This document shows, piece after piece, positions 63,057 to 64,000 of a stretch of 64,000 bases of DNA. Under the pieces are notes generated by a model. The model had not been told where the DNA came from, made no database searches, and was given only the letters and a program-made list of their open reading frames with translations. How positions within the stretch are numbered: position 1 is the stretch's first letter; each line of letters begins with the position of its first letter. Made by a program: the position numbers and the translations under genes. Source of the stretch: Janthinobacterium sp051380735 (GTDB lineage: Bacteria; Pseudomonadota; Gammaproteobacteria; Burkholderiales; Burkholderiaceae_D); NCBI RefSeq assembly GCF_051380735.1, contig NZ_JBNYXQ010000001.1, positions 868,001 to 932,000 of the forward strand, written 5' to 3'.

Positions 63057-63704
63057 TTATTTCACGCTTTTTGCATCAAATGACGTGATATAGCTCAACT
63101 GTTGCGCGACAAAGCCGTCAAATGCGGTGATCAGGGGCGCAAAACAGGCGGCCTCCTGTTCCAGTTGCATCAGGGCGTAGCAAGTCGCCTCCAGGGTCGA
63201 CAACTGGTCTGGCGCATGCGCTTTGCGGATCAAATAGTGGGACGGCGGCGTGTCGCGCAGCGGCAAGCGTGGCAGGCGTTGCAGGGCGGGATTGAGATAC
63301 AGCATCTTGCGGCTCTTGCGCCAGGTGGCGTCCAGCACCACCAGCCGCAAGCCGGCCGGGTCCTGCAGCAGCGCAGCATCGAGCGGCGGCGGTGGCGCGA
63401 TGCCCAGCGAGCGGTCGCCTGGCGTATCAGGGTACAGCAGGACGTTATGCTTGCCAGCCAGCAGCGCATCGAGCTCCCCGGCAGCAAAGGACTCGCCGGC
63501 GACCAGGCGGCTGTTGGGCAAGCTCAGGTGCAGCAGGCGTGCGCTGCCCTTGGCGTTGTGCACTTCCAGCGGATGCTGGAGCAGCAATATCTCAACCTGG
63601 TGCGCCAGCGGCCGCACCCACTGGCAGATGCAGCCGGACTGCGCGCGCAAACAGGTGGCGCAGCGTTCGCGCCGGGAAGAAACGGGATCAGTCTGGGAAG
63701 TCAT
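63057..63704 (-). CDS. tapT: DTW domain protein (tRNA-uridine aminocarboxypropyltransferase type)
   Basis: 215 residues. The family motif D-x-T-W is in LDATWRKSRKML; a Cys cluster (C15, C18, C25, C27) near the N-terminus may bind zinc. TapT uses SAM to transfer a 3-amino-3-carboxypropyl group to U47 of tRNA (acp3U). Ends with SFDAKSVK. It lies just upstream of the LexA box and the radical SAM gene but is unlikely to be controlled by it, because the box is downstream of its stop. Confidence 0.88.
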   Translation of the reverse strand: MTSQTDPVSSRRERCATCLRAQSGCICQWVRPLAHQVEILLLQHPLEVHNAKGSARLLHLSLPNSRLVAGESFAAGELDALLAGKHNVLLYPDTPGDRSLGIAPPPPLDAALLQDPAGLRLVVLDATWRKSRKMLYLNPALQRLPRLPLRDTPPSHYLIRKAHAPDQLSTLEATCYALMQLEQEAACFAPLITAFDGFVAQQLSYITSFDAKSVK

Positions 63705-63771
63705 GGTGGGGCGGTCTATGCATCAGGACCGCGATTGTAGCGCCCCACCCTGCCGGGGGTTGTTAACTTGC

Positions 63772-64000
63772 TTAAAACTCTTCCCAGTCGCCGGCAGTGG
63801 CCGCCAGCGCCTTGCGTGGTTTGCCGGGAGCCGCGACGGCAACCGGATGGCGCTTGCTCACGGGTGCGGCAGCCGCAGCGCGCGTCACCTGCGCGGCGTC
63901 CAGCTTGAACAGGCCCACCACGTCGGTCAGGCGTGAAGCCTGTTCCTGCATCGATTCGGCGGCGGCCGCCGCTTCTTCCACCAGTGCCGCGTTTTGCTGG
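63772..64000 (-). CDS. Methyl-accepting chemotaxis protein, C-terminal end (continues outside window)
   Basis: About 76 residues are visible, running off the window. QQNAALVEEAAAAAESMQEQASRLTDVVGLFKLD is the end of the cytoplasmic signalling hairpin and closely resembles the matching part of the receptor at 26903-28867. The protein ends GDWEEF, a second xWEEF pentapeptide for CheR/CheB docking. The sensor part is not in the window. Confidence 0.9.
   Translation of the reverse strand, partial: QQNAALVEEAAAAAESMQEQASRLTDVVGLFKLDAAQVTRAAAAAPVSKRHPVAVAAPGKPRKALAATAGDWEEF

Overview
The window is 64 kb of GC-rich, densely packed bacterial chromosome. The gene content points to a betaproteobacterium of the Oxalobacteraceae, most like Janthinobacterium or a close relative (Duganella, Massilia). 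The reasons are the tpiA-secG-tRNA-Leu-nuoA-N order, a DUF2818 gene at the end of nuo, the sigma factor-DUF3619-DUF3106-RDD module, PEP-CTERM and PQQ proteins, and GGGGTC...GACCCC intergenic palindromes. This placement is inference from content and was not checked by a search. I see no phage, transposase, CRISPR array or plasmid functions.

Layout. 1-3 kb: the end of an unidentified gene, an FHA-domain membrane protein, a PEP-CTERM protein and an MmcQ/YjbR protein. 3-7.3 kb (minus strand): a PQQ-type sugar dehydrogenase and an operon NUDIX - HExxH secreted protein - ispD - ispF. 7.3-22.3 kb: the complete 14-gene complex I operon nuoA-N plus DUF2818, read leftward and closed by a terminator. 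22.4-24 kb: tRNA-Leu(GAG), secG, tpiA. 24-29 kb: quinone oxidoreductase, Sel1-repeat protein, GIN-domain protein, a small protein and a chemoreceptor. 29-32 kb: rpsO-pnp. 32-39 kb: two lipoproteins, pssA, a tandem pair of SIMPL-domain proteins and an MFS transporter. 39-42.7 kb: ilvB-ilvH-ilvC. 43-45.3 kb: an ECF sigma factor module. 45.7-47.9 kb: an unusual truncated globin, a pseudouridine-synthase-like protein and a methyltransferase. 47.9-53.6 kb: iscRSUA-hscBA-fdx. 53.7-57.8 kb: NADAR protein, maiA-FAH with a divergent LysR gene, and a ChaC-type enzyme. 57.8-61.7 kb: a LysR-linked accessory operon (MBL-like, DsbA-like, MBL-like, NTF2-like). 61.8-64 kb: a radical SAM gene behind a LexA box, a DTW-domain enzyme and the end of a second chemoreceptor.

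How the parts work together. Most of the window is housekeeping: respiratory complex I and the Fe-S assembly line that would supply its many clusters, branched-chain amino acid synthesis, isoprenoid precursor synthesis, RNA turnover and phospholipid synthesis. The points most worth a second look are: (i) a group III truncated hemoglobin whose expected proximal histidine is methionine; (ii) an SOS-box-controlled SplB-like radical SAM protein; (iii) the LysR-linked operon with two metallo-beta-lactamase-like proteins that lack most canonical metal ligands; (iv) a pseudouridine synthase homolog with Glu in place of the catalytic Asp; (v) long imperfect intergenic palindromes, one of them wedged inside the isc operon; and (vi) a near-consensus IscR site before iscR. 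No single element is clearly an undescribed multi-gene system. The MBL/DsbA/MBL/NTF2 cluster is the best candidate.
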